Made by a program: the position numbers and the translations under genes. Below the pieces are notes generated by a model. That model was not told where the DNA came from. It worked only from the letters and a program-made list of their open reading frames with translations, and did no database searches. DNA of 64,000 nt, taken from Erythrobacter sp. F6033 (GTDB lineage: Bacteria > Pseudomonadota > Alphaproteobacteria > Sphingomonadales > Sphingomonadaceae). This document shows, piece after piece, positions 57,527-64,000 of the stretch. Within the stretch, counting starts at the first letter, position 1, and every line of letters starts with the position of its first letter. The stretch lies in the NCBI RefSeq assembly GCF_023016005.1, contig NZ_JALKAZ010000001.1, forward strand, positions 2,046,001 through 2,110,000. Direction: 5' to 3'.

Positions 57527-58306
57527 TCAGCGGAAAACGTATTGCAACAGCTGATGGATCGGCTGGCGCTCTCCGGTATAGTCGCGCTCTATGATAAGCT
57601 CGTGCTCAAACGCTGCAGCATCGGCAAGCAAGAAGATCGATCCTTCGCCTATTGCGCAGCGCGCAAAGACGCCCTCACCCGAAATGTCGCATTGTTTGCT
57701 GCCATTTCCGATTTCGATCTGACCCGCAAGGGAAACGCGATAACGGCCGCTGCCGAAGGGCACATCTACGCTTTTGGAGAAGGGCTGGTCTTCATCGAAT
57801 ACCACCTGCATGCCCCATCGTTCTACAACCGGGGGGATCAGGGCCGCATCCACTGGCCTACCGGGATCACCAAGGGGGAGATCATATTCTCCGGTCAGCA
57901 TCGGATCCAATACGAGCAACAATTGCCCGCCTGCCCGAACCCACTCATCCAACGCCACATTGTCCGACGGCGAAAGGCCGCGCGGCTGGATCACGGCTAG
58001 GCGGTCAAGCTCGGCGAGTGGATCGTAACCGCTTTCATTGACCGAAAGAGTATCAAGCGGAACCAATGTGTTGCATTTTTCGAGGGCAAGCCTTTGCCAG
58101 GGAAGCTTCGGCTCTTTCACATCGACAGCAAAGAAGTCAGCAGGCCAATAGATCGGCAAGCTGGTCATTAGCCCTAGCGCGGGCAGTGGCTCTTCCACGC
58201 CGCAAGCATTGCCTGCTTCAATTCCGCCGGAAGGATTTTCGTTGCACGCTCCGAGTGCGAATGCAGCGATCAGGAATGCGAGCGTGTTATTGCGCGGGCG
58301 TATCAT
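57527..58306 (-). CDS. Lipoprotein with GldG/DUF4350-like domain
   Basis: A 259-residue protein. The chosen ATG gives a lipoprotein signal with lipobox LGAC and Cys21 or so; the open frame extends much further upstream but antisense to the next gene. The mature part has alternating strands and helices, with DRLAVIQPRGLSPSDNVALD and WVRAGGQLLLVLDPMLTG, as in GldG-like and DUF4350 proteins of the ABC-linked family with a glutamine-amidotransferase-like fold. No catalytic triad is evident. It overlaps the membrane protein gene upstream by 20 bases. Confidence 0.65.
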   Translation of the reverse strand: MIRPRNNTLAFLIAAFALGACNENPSGGIEAGNACGVEEPLPALGLMTSLPIYWPADFFAVDVKEPKLPWQRLALEKCNTLVPLDTLSVNESGYDPLAELDRLAVIQPRGLSPSDNVALDEWVRAGGQLLLVLDPMLTGEYDLPLGDPGRPVDAALIPPVVERWGMQVVFDEDQPFSKSVDVPFGSGRYRVSLAGQIEIGNGSKQCDISGEGVFARCAIGEGSIFLLADAAAFEHELIIERDYTGERQPIHQLLQYVFR

Positions 58307-58679
58307 CGGGCGGCCCTGCGGGATTTTCCGCACCCTGCTCGGGTAGAATAGGCTCGTCACCGCTCGGAGTCGGGCTCGGCTCAGCCGGAATATCCGGAAC
58401 AACACCTGCATCGGCAAGAGGATCACGCTGTGGCAATGCATCGGTAGGTTCAGTCGTCGGAGCCGCATCGGGCACCGCGTTCGCCTCCGTCAGTTGCGCC
58501 TGATTTCCGATCACGCTGGCAAGGCCAACAAGCAGGATCATCGCGCCAATTCCGAACAAGCCAACTTGCAGACGCTGCATCGCTTCTTCGCGATTGCCAC
58601 CCAAAGGCGCGCTTTCTGGCGGGCTTTCACTTTTGGAATTGTTACCGACGAAGCGGCTCAAGAATTGTTTCTCTGCCAT
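58287..58679 (-). CDS. Single-pass, Pro-rich membrane protein of unknown function
   Basis: A 130-residue protein with a polar cytoplasmic part (1-38), one transmembrane helix at about 39-58 (LFGIGAMILLVGLASVIG), and an acidic Pro/Thr/Ala-rich tail to the end. It lies 12 bases after cysK and overlaps the lipoprotein gene, so the three seem to form one transcript. No family was recognised. Confidence 0.65.
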   Translation of the reverse strand: MAEKQFLSRFVGNNSKSESPPESAPLGGNREEAMQRLQVGLFGIGAMILLVGLASVIGNQAQLTEANAVPDAAPTTEPTDALPQRDPLADAGVVPDIPAEPSPTPSGDEPILPEQGAENPAGPPDDTPAQ

Positions 58680-58691
58680 AGGAGCTGAATA

Positions 58692-59714
58692 TCAGGCGTC
58701 GTCCCGTTGCGCCAGCCAATCAAAGACCGGCAGACCTTTCGCGGCCAACCATTCAGCGTTGTAAAGCGTAGATAGATAGCGGAAACCGGTGTCGCACAGG
58801 ATCGTCGCGACCTGAGGGTTCTCGCGGCCTTCGGCGATCAATTGCTTGCCGAGCTCAATTGCTCCGGCAACATTGATCCCGCTCGACAGGCCGAGGCAAA
58901 GTCCCTCTTCGCGAAGCAGCCGCTCAACCCAGATCAGCCCTTCTTCGTCAGAGATACGGAATTGCGTATCGATCGGCGCACCTTCGAGGTTGGCGGTGAT
59001 CCGGCCCTGCCCGATACCCTCTGCCACCGAAGAGCCCTCGCCCTTCAATTCACCATTCGCGTAATAGTTATAGAGCGCAGCGCCATGTGGATCTGTCAGC
59101 GCGATGCGGACATTGTCCGACTTTTCTTTAAGACCCATGCCAACACCTGCGATCGTTCCGCCTGTCCCAGCTGCGCAAGTGAAGCCATCGATCTTGCCGC
59201 CGGTCTGAGCCCACAATTCCTCGGCCGTGCTCTCGATATGCGCTTTGCGATTGGCGGTGTTGTCAAACTGGCCTGCCCAAACAGCGCCTTCGGTTTCTTC
59301 GGCCATCCGGCGAGAGACATGCTGGAAGTGGCAGGGATCGGCATATTTGGTCGGAGGAACGAGAACAAGCTGAGCGCCAAGCGCACGCAGAGTGTCCATT
59401 TTCTCTTTCGACTGGTTGTCAGGCATGACGATGATCGTCTTGTAACCCAGCGCATTGGCCACCAGCGCGATGCCGATGCCGGTATTCCCAGCAGTGCCTT
59501 CGATCACGGTGCCGCCGGGTTTTAGTTCACCGCGCGCTTCCGCATCACGGATCATATAAAGCGCGGCGCGATCTTTTACCGATGATCCGGGGTTGGCAAA
59601 TTCGCATTTACCCCAAATGTCGCAGCCAGCCGCCTCACTGGGTCCAGCAAGGCGCACCAGCGGCGTATTTCCGATCAGGGCGAGCGTATCGCCGAGTGGT
59701 TGAGTGATGTTCAT
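58692..59714 (-). CDS. cysK: Cysteine synthase A (O-acetylserine sulfhydrylase)
   Basis: A 340-residue PLP enzyme making cysteine from O-acetylserine and sulfide. The PLP lysine lies in NPGSSVKDRAALYMI, substrate-binding text is EGTAGNTGIGIALVANALGY, and the phosphate loop is TCAAGTGGTIAGVG. The C-terminal FRYLSTLYNAEWL matches CysK rather than cystathionine synthase, though a CysK/CysM distinction by eye is not certain. The start MNITQP is used; the frame is open twelve codons more. It supplies the end of the pathway started by cysH-cysI at 23-26 kb. Confidence 0.92.
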   Translation of the reverse strand: MNITQPLGDTLALIGNTPLVRLAGPSEAAGCDIWGKCEFANPGSSVKDRAALYMIRDAEARGELKPGGTVIEGTAGNTGIGIALVANALGYKTIIVMPDNQSKEKMDTLRALGAQLVLVPPTKYADPCHFQHVSRRMAEETEGAVWAGQFDNTANRKAHIESTAEELWAQTGGKIDGFTCAAGTGGTIAGVGMGLKEKSDNVRIALTDPHGAALYNYYANGELKGEGSSVAEGIGQGRITANLEGAPIDTQFRISDEEGLIWVERLLREEGLCLGLSSGINVAGAIELGKQLIAEGRENPQVATILCDTGFRYLSTLYNAEWLAAKGLPVFDWLAQRDDA

Positions 59715-59858
59715 AGCTGCGGATTTAGGACGCCCAGCTCGTGGTCGCAATGTAGATTGCTTTGCGTGTGCAACACATGGGCTATCGGATGCTTGGCATC
59801 CGCAAGGGCGACCGCCCGTCCGCAGGTGCCCGCAGCATCGCGAAGGAATAGCACCGAG

Positions 59859-59882
59859 GAGTGCTCGCGGATGCGAGCACTC
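59859..59882. terminator. Perfect hairpin between ferredoxin and cysK
   Basis: A perfect 10-base stem with a four-base loop (GAGTGCTCGC-GGAT-GCGAGCACTC) 18 bases after the ferredoxin stop. It could end the ferredoxin transcript, but no T-run follows on either strand. A second short repeat pair (GATGCTTGGCATC, about 59788-59800) is close by, so a repeated extragenic element is an alternative. Confidence 0.45.
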
Positions 59883-59900
59883 AAACCCAAAGCGCCAACA

Positions 59901-60218
59901 TCAATCTTCAGGGGCAATAGTTACCTTAAGCCCGTCGAGCTCCGGCGTGAGCGGAACTTGGCAGGAAAGACGCGATGTTTCTTTGCGATGATCCGAAGAT
60001 TCGAGCAGGTCGTCTTCGTCTTCGCTCATCTCCGACAGATTACCAGTCGATCCGTTATCAACATAGATGTGGCACGTCGCGCATGAACAGCAGCCGCCGC
60101 ACAGCGCCAGCAATTCGTCAAAGCCATTGTCGCGGATGGCTTCCATCACAGTGAGGCCATTTTCGACATCGATTTCGCTTGTTTCACCTTCACGATTGGT
60201 GACGACGAGCTTTGGCAT
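59901..60218 (-). CDS. 2Fe-2S ferredoxin
   Basis: A 105-residue adrenodoxin-type ferredoxin. The cluster cysteines follow C-x5-C-x2-C (Cys40, 46, 49) plus Cys86 in RLSCQVPL, with an acidic helix between (SEMSEDEDDLLESS) typical for partner binding. It might serve P450s, iron-sulfur assembly or sulfite reductase; it is not placed in an isc cluster here. It lies upstream of cysK on the same strand but is separated by 186 bases with a hairpin, so co-transcription is doubtful. Confidence 0.93.
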   Translation of the reverse strand: MPKLVVTNREGETSEIDVENGLTVMEAIRDNGFDELLALCGGCCSCATCHIYVDNGSTGNLSEMSEDEDDLLESSDHRKETSRLSCQVPLTPELDGLKVTIAPED

Positions 60219-60329
60219 GGACAGGCTTCCTCTTTGGCAATGACATTGAGCGCAAGAACGCGCGCTATCGAATGAACAGACGGGCTGCTAGGACGTTCCG
60301 AATTTCAACGCAAGCCAAGGAACATCCAA

Positions 60330-60947
60330 GTGGGCATCTCTGCAGAGCAAATTCGCGCCGGGCTCGATGAGCTGGCATCGAACGATCCCAAACTTGCCAG
60401 CGAGCTGCAGCGGGTCGGTTATCCTGAGCCGCGCCTGCGGACTCGCGGTTACAAAACGCTGCTGCGGACTATTGTCGGCCAGCAAGTCTCGGTCGCGGCA
60501 GCCACATCAATGTGGAACAAGCTGGAAGGCGAGCTGGGCCAAGAGTTCACACCCTCCTGCTTGCTGGAGCGGGACTTTGACACTCTGCGAGCCTGCGGCC
60601 TTTCGCGGCAAAAGCAGGGGTACGCGCGGTCATTGTGCGAACTGGTCGCGGCGGGCGAGATTGATTTCAATGATCTGCCTGCGGGCGATGAAGACGCCAT
60701 CGAAGAGCTCACCCGCATCAAAGGAATCGGACGCTGGTCGGCCGAGATATACTTGATGTTTGCAGAGGGACGCGCCGACATGTGGCCCGCAGGCGATCTT
60801 GCAGTTCAGGAAGGCGTCAAACGCCTGCTTGAGCTGGACGAGCGGCCAAAGGAAAAGGAATTGCGGGAGATCGGAGAACGCTGGTCTCCGCATAGGGCGG
60901 CGATGGCGCTGTTCTCGTGGAGATATTACGACGCTCCGGCGCTTTGA
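60330..60947 (+). CDS. DNA-3-methyladenine glycosylase II (HhH-GPD)
   Basis: A 205-residue base-excision glycosylase of the AlkA/MAG1 branch. The helix-hairpin-helix is at about 127-145 (LTRIKGIGRWSAEIYLM) and the Gly/Pro-rich loop ends with catalytic Asp156 in WPAGDLAVQEG. It lacks both the N-terminal TBP-like domain of E. coli AlkA and the C-terminal iron-sulfur motif of Nth/MutY, so it is the short form. The start is a GTG with AAGGA eight bases upstream. It removes alkylated purines. Confidence 0.93.
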   Translation: MGISAEQIRAGLDELASNDPKLASELQRVGYPEPRLRTRGYKTLLRTIVGQQVSVAAATSMWNKLEGELGQEFTPSCLLERDFDTLRACGLSRQKQGYARSLCELVAAGEIDFNDLPAGDEDAIEELTRIKGIGRWSAEIYLMFAEGRADMWPAGDLAVQEGVKRLLELDERPKEKELREIGERWSPHRAAMALFSWRYYDAPAL

Positions 60948-60952
60948 CCTGA

Positions 60953-61213
60953 CTACATCTGACCGGCGGCAGAGATCATATCCATGAAATTGCGCGCTGC
61001 CTCACGCTCTTCCTCGTCCTCGAACGCAACATCCAATGCAGGTGCGGCGTCGAGCATGAACAATAGGCTCCACAGCGCAAACCGCTTCCCGCGATCTTTC
61101 TCCAACCCGAAATCGACCAGCATCCGGTCGGTCGCGGCAGGGATCGCATCGACCTGAACCTCGCCCAGATCGGTTGTGCCAAAATAGCGTTGCAGCAGAT
61201 GTTCCATATCCAT
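60953..61213 (-). CDS. Small helical protein of unknown function
   Basis: An 86-residue acidic protein, mainly helical (LLQRYFGTTDLGEVQ, RFALWSLLFMLDAAPALDVAF, EEEREAARNFMDMI). No motif or signal was recognised. It is convergent with the glycosylase gene (five bases apart). An intact frame with a sensible start supports it as a real gene, but no family could be named. Confidence 0.65.
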   Translation of the reverse strand: MDMEHLLQRYFGTTDLGEVQVDAIPAATDRMLVDFGLEKDRGKRFALWSLLFMLDAAPALDVAFEDEEEREAARNFMDMISAAGQM

Positions 61214-61318
61214 GCCGCTTGGCTAGACGTCTGTGGCAAGGATGCAAGCTTTGCGAATTCGTTTTTCTCCGCGTTCAATTTCATTGGGCACGGCGGATAG
61301 GCTTGCTAGAGGCGCGCC

Positions 61319-63190
61319 ATGCTAACCATCGATGATATTACTGTCCGGCTTGGCGGCCGCTCGATCCTGGAACATGCCAGCGCCGCAATTCCGGATGGCG
61401 CGCGGGTCGGTCTGATCGGCCGCAATGGCGCGGGCAAATCAACATTGATGAAGGCCTTGATCGGCGAGATTGAGCCGGATGAAGGCGCGATCACGAAGTC
61501 ATCCAAACTGCGCCTAGGCTATATCGCGCAGGAAGCGCCGAGCGGAAATGCGACACCCGAAGAGGTTGTTCTGGCCGCCGATACGGAACGCGCGGCGCTG
61601 CTGGAGGAATCCGAAACCTGCACCGACATGGACAGGCTCGGCGATGTACATGAGCGGCTGCTGGCGATTGATGCCTACAGCGCTCCGTCCCGCGCGGCTC
61701 GCATCCTGATCGGCCTCGGCTTTGACGAAGAGATGCAGCGCCAGCCGCTCGACAGTTTCTCCGGCGGGTGGAAGATGCGGGTGGCATTGGGCGCGCTCCT
61801 GTTTTCACAACCTGACATCCTGCTGCTCGACGAGCCATCGAACCACCTCGATCTCGAAGCGACCTTGTGGTTGGAGAATTTCCTCAAAAGCTATCCCGCC
61901 ACACTGCTCGTCATCAGCCACGAACGCGATCTGCTCAACAAGGTTGCCGACCATATTTTGCACCTGCAAGGCGGGCGGTTGACCTTGTATCCCGGCGGCT
62001 ACGACAGCTTTGAAAAACAACGCGCCGAACGCGCCGCTCAGCTTGAATCCGCAAAAGCTGCGCAGGACGCCCAGCGCGCCCGGCTTCAAGACTACGTCGC
62101 CCGCAACAGCGCCCGCGCCTCAACCGCCAAGCAAGCCCAATCCCGCGCCAAGATGCTGGCGAAGATGCAGCCCATCGCCGCGCTGATGGAAGATCCCTCG
62201 CTCAGCTTTGATTTTCCAAGCCCCAGCCAGCTGAAACCGCCGATGATCACAATGGATATGGCGGCGGTTGGTTACACAAAGGACGTGCCGATCCTGAAAC
62301 GGGTTAGCCTGCGGATTGAGCCGGATGACCGGATCGCGCTGCTCGGGCGCAACGGCAACGGCAAAACAACTTTGGCGCGCTTGCTCGCCGCCCAGCTTCC
62401 CCTGATGGAAGGCGAAGTGAACGCTCCGGGCAAGATGAAGGTCGGTTACTTCACCCAGTATCAGGTGGAAGAACTCTCAGGCGACGAAACCCCGCTGGAA
62501 CATATGACCCACGCGATGGAGGGCATGCCGCCGGGCAAGGTTCGCGAGCAGTTGGGCCGCTTTGGTTTCTCCGGCAACCGCGCGACGCAAAAGGTCGCCA
62601 AGCTATCGGGCGGCGAACGCGCCCGCCTCGCGCTTGCCCTGATCACCCGCGACGCGCCGCATCTGCTTATCCTCGATGAGCCGACCAACCACTTGGATGT
62701 CGATGCCCGCGAAGCCCTCGTTCAAGCGCTTAACGACTATAACGGCGCCGTCATCCTGATCAGCCACGACCGGCATATGGTCGAACTCAGCGCAGACAGG
62801 CTGGTGCTGGTGGACGAAGGCACGGCCAAGGAATTCTCCGGCAGCATGGAGGATTACATCGACTTCGTTCTGGGCCTGAACCAGCCGAAGAAAGAGCGGG
62901 GCGAAAAGCCTGAAAAAGGGAAGCGCGGCAAATCCTCCAAGGAAAAAGCCGCCATCCGCAGCATTCGCGCCGACGTGACCCGCACCGAAAAAGCGATGGC
63001 CAAACTACAGGCCGATTGTACCGCGATTGATCAGGCGATGTACGAACCGGTCAACGCCGCCAAGCACCTCGCCGATAAAAGCATGAGCGAACTGCTCTCC
63101 ATGCGCTCCGAATTGTCCGACGAATTGGACACGGTCGAAGCGGAATGGATGGACTTCAGCGAAAAATTGGAAGCCGCAGAAACGGCCTGA
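61319..63190 (+). CDS. ABC-F family ATPase (Uup/YheS-like)
   Basis: A 623-residue soluble protein with two ABC ATPase domains and no membrane part. Domain 1 has Walker A GRNGAGKST (34-42), signature SFSGGWKMR and Walker B LLLDEPSNHLD; domain 2 has GRNGNGKTT (about 343), KLSGGERARL and LLILDEPTNHLD. A Gln/Ala-rich linker with arginines (the P-site tRNA interaction motif region) joins them. The last 100 residues are Lys-rich and coiled-coil, as in Uup, a domain that binds DNA or rRNA. It acts on stalled ribosomes; the exact subfamily is uncertain. Confidence 0.93.
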   Translation: MLTIDDITVRLGGRSILEHASAAIPDGARVGLIGRNGAGKSTLMKALIGEIEPDEGAITKSSKLRLGYIAQEAPSGNATPEEVVLAADTERAALLEESETCTDMDRLGDVHERLLAIDAYSAPSRAARILIGLGFDEEMQRQPLDSFSGGWKMRVALGALLFSQPDILLLDEPSNHLDLEATLWLENFLKSYPATLLVISHERDLLNKVADHILHLQGGRLTLYPGGYDSFEKQRAERAAQLESAKAAQDAQRARLQDYVARNSARASTAKQAQSRAKMLAKMQPIAALMEDPSLSFDFPSPSQLKPPMITMDMAAVGYTKDVPILKRVSLRIEPDDRIALLGRNGNGKTTLARLLAAQLPLMEGEVNAPGKMKVGYFTQYQVEELSGDETPLEHMTHAMEGMPPGKVREQLGRFGFSGNRATQKVAKLSGGERARLALALITRDAPHLLILDEPTNHLDVDAREALVQALNDYNGAVILISHDRHMVELSADRLVLVDEGTAKEFSGSMEDYIDFVLGLNQPKKERGEKPEKGKRGKSSKEKAAIRSIRADVTRTEKAMAKLQADCTAIDQAMYEPVNAAKHLADKSMSELLSMRSELSDELDTVEAEWMDFSEKLEAAETA

Positions 63191-63194
63191 AACG

Positions 63195-63304
63195 TGTAGG
63201 ACACACATGACACATTCTCCAACATGTCATGCGGTGCCTACAGGGTTAGAGAACTGTTTGTATTGCGAAAGAATGATGTAGGATACGGATGACAAGTGTC
63301 CAAC
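63195..63304. repeat. Imperfect direct repeat downstream of the ABC-F gene
   Basis: A 28-29-base element occurs twice in the same direction: 63195-63223 and 63277-63304. Both begin TGTAGGA-AC and end TCCAAC with ATGACA in the middle, about three quarters identical. The first copy also forms a partial inverted repeat with TGTCAT downstream. The rest of this 256-base gap holds nothing I can identify. Confidence 0.35.
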
Positions 63305-63446
63305 TCTTTGAGGGTTTTGTGGGCCTGTTTTGCCTAGAAAATCGAGCGTCGACGATATGAAAGAGCCGCAGAGTTGATAGCAACAAGCGCTTCTGTAGGA
63401 AATTCCAACTATGAAGCTCGATCAAGGCGCTTTAAAGCCTCCAGCT

Positions 63447-63938
63447 TTATGGCACCCTGAATATCTTCTGCTCACTCTCGCTTGATCCTTCGCTTACAAC
63501 GCCAAGTCTGAATTCGGCACTTTCGTTTGGAAAGCAACGACCTGAGGCGTAATTGAGGGCCGATTTGCTGGCTAAGAATTCGCTAATCTCCGGCACAGCA
63601 GCAGTGCGGTCTTTGCCGTCGATTGCGTAACTTTCAAGCCGCCAAGCCGCCTTCAATCGAGGGATACCATCCGCGCCATCAAACTTGGTAAATGAATGAG
63701 CGAACACAACCTCGCGCTTAACGTCTCCGCAAGTCCAAACATAGCTCATACGAGAAGTGTTTGGGGTGCCGCTAAGATAATCGCCATGGCCATCAAAACT
63801 TGGCGGCGGTGGCGGGGCGTGGTGATCCGATGCCGATACCGCACATCCGCTTGCCAGAACGGTCAGGATCAAAAATAGACTAAGTTTTTGGATCTTTCTG
63901 TCTCTTGTATATCGTCTTACGGGAACGGAACCGCCCAC
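63447..63938 (-). CDS. Lipoprotein of unknown function
   Basis: A 163-residue protein. A lipobox (LASGC) gives lipidated Cys32 in this frame, with the basic n-region RDRKIQKLS before it; a start nearer to the signal is possible but no ATG is present between, so a GTG or TTG start may apply. Five prolines follow shortly after the lipid site. The mature part is beta-rich with two cysteines (in YVWTCGDVKRE and SGRCFPNES) that could form a disulfide. No family was recognised. It stands alone at the right end of the window. Confidence 0.65.
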   Translation of the reverse strand: MGGSVPVRRYTRDRKIQKLSLFLILTVLASGCAVSASDHHAPPPPPSFDGHGDYLSGTPNTSRMSYVWTCGDVKREVVFAHSFTKFDGADGIPRLKAAWRLESYAIDGKDRTAAVPEISEFLASKSALNYASGRCFPNESAEFRLGVVSEGSSESEQKIFRVP

Positions 63939-64000
63939 TCGGTCAATTCGAAAATCCGAATTTTCGCACTACTAGTAGCTTACTTGCTCGAGAAAAGCCT

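Overview
The window is a gene-dense stretch of chromosome from an alphaproteobacterium, most likely a member of the Sphingomonadales close to Erythrobacter (Erythrobacteraceae). This rests on the moderately high GC content, the gene content (a complete division and cell-wall cluster, a long FtsZ with an acidic linker, cysteine biosynthesis genes accompanied by DUF2849 and DUF934, HisZ beside serine genes) and the style of the proteins. The placement is by recall of families, not by a search. No insertion sequence, phage, integrase, CRISPR array or rRNA operon was seen. There is one tRNA (Thr, anticodon TGT).

Layout. 0-2 kb: the N-terminal part of an unidentified regulator-like protein, a divergent ECF sigma factor overlapping a small membrane protein, and an L,D-transpeptidase lipoprotein. 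2-9 kb: purA, an alpha/beta hydrolase on the other strand, then serC-serA-hisZ reading leftward, with a structured leader in front of serC. 9-19 kb: a glycosyltransferase, a PadR regulator, rarA followed by three poorly characterised genes, a TM2 protein, tRNA-Thr, an old-yellow-enzyme homologue, queF and a Pro/Thr-rich membrane protein. 19-26 kb: sulfur metabolism (sseA, metC, a MscS channel, then cobA-DUF2849-cysI-DUF934-cysH, which together reduce APS to sulfide and supply siroheme methylation). 26-30 kb: obgE-proB-epimerase. 30-32.3 kb: a TonB-dependent receptor preceded by a clear cobalamin riboswitch. 32.3-37.3 kb: a polyproline lipoprotein, a Bax-inhibitor-1 protein, proC, a YbjN protein and a TPR-SPOR protein.

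37.4-57.1 kb is the dcw cluster on the minus strand in transcription order mraZ, rsmH, ftsL, ftsI, murE, murF, mraY, murD, ftsW, murG, murC, murB, a DUF4262 gene, ddl, ftsQ, ftsA, ftsZ. Nearly every junction is a 4-base overlap of stop and start, so the genes look translationally coupled. The DUF4262 gene is the only member with no known cell-wall role and is coupled on both sides. Murein is inferred to be of the meso-diaminopimelate type, from the DNPR motif of MurE.

57-64 kb: a cysK operon with two uncharacterised membrane or lipoprotein genes, a 2Fe-2S ferredoxin, a DNA glycosylase, a small hypothetical gene, an ABC-F ATPase and a lipoprotein.

The best candidates for new biology are the DUF4262 gene inside the murein operon, the hairpin leader of serC, the repeated motifs before mraZ, and the ECF sigma factor with its coupled membrane protein. 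Apart from the riboswitch and the tRNA, RNA and operator assignments here come from reading alone and have not been tested by covariance or genome-wide search.
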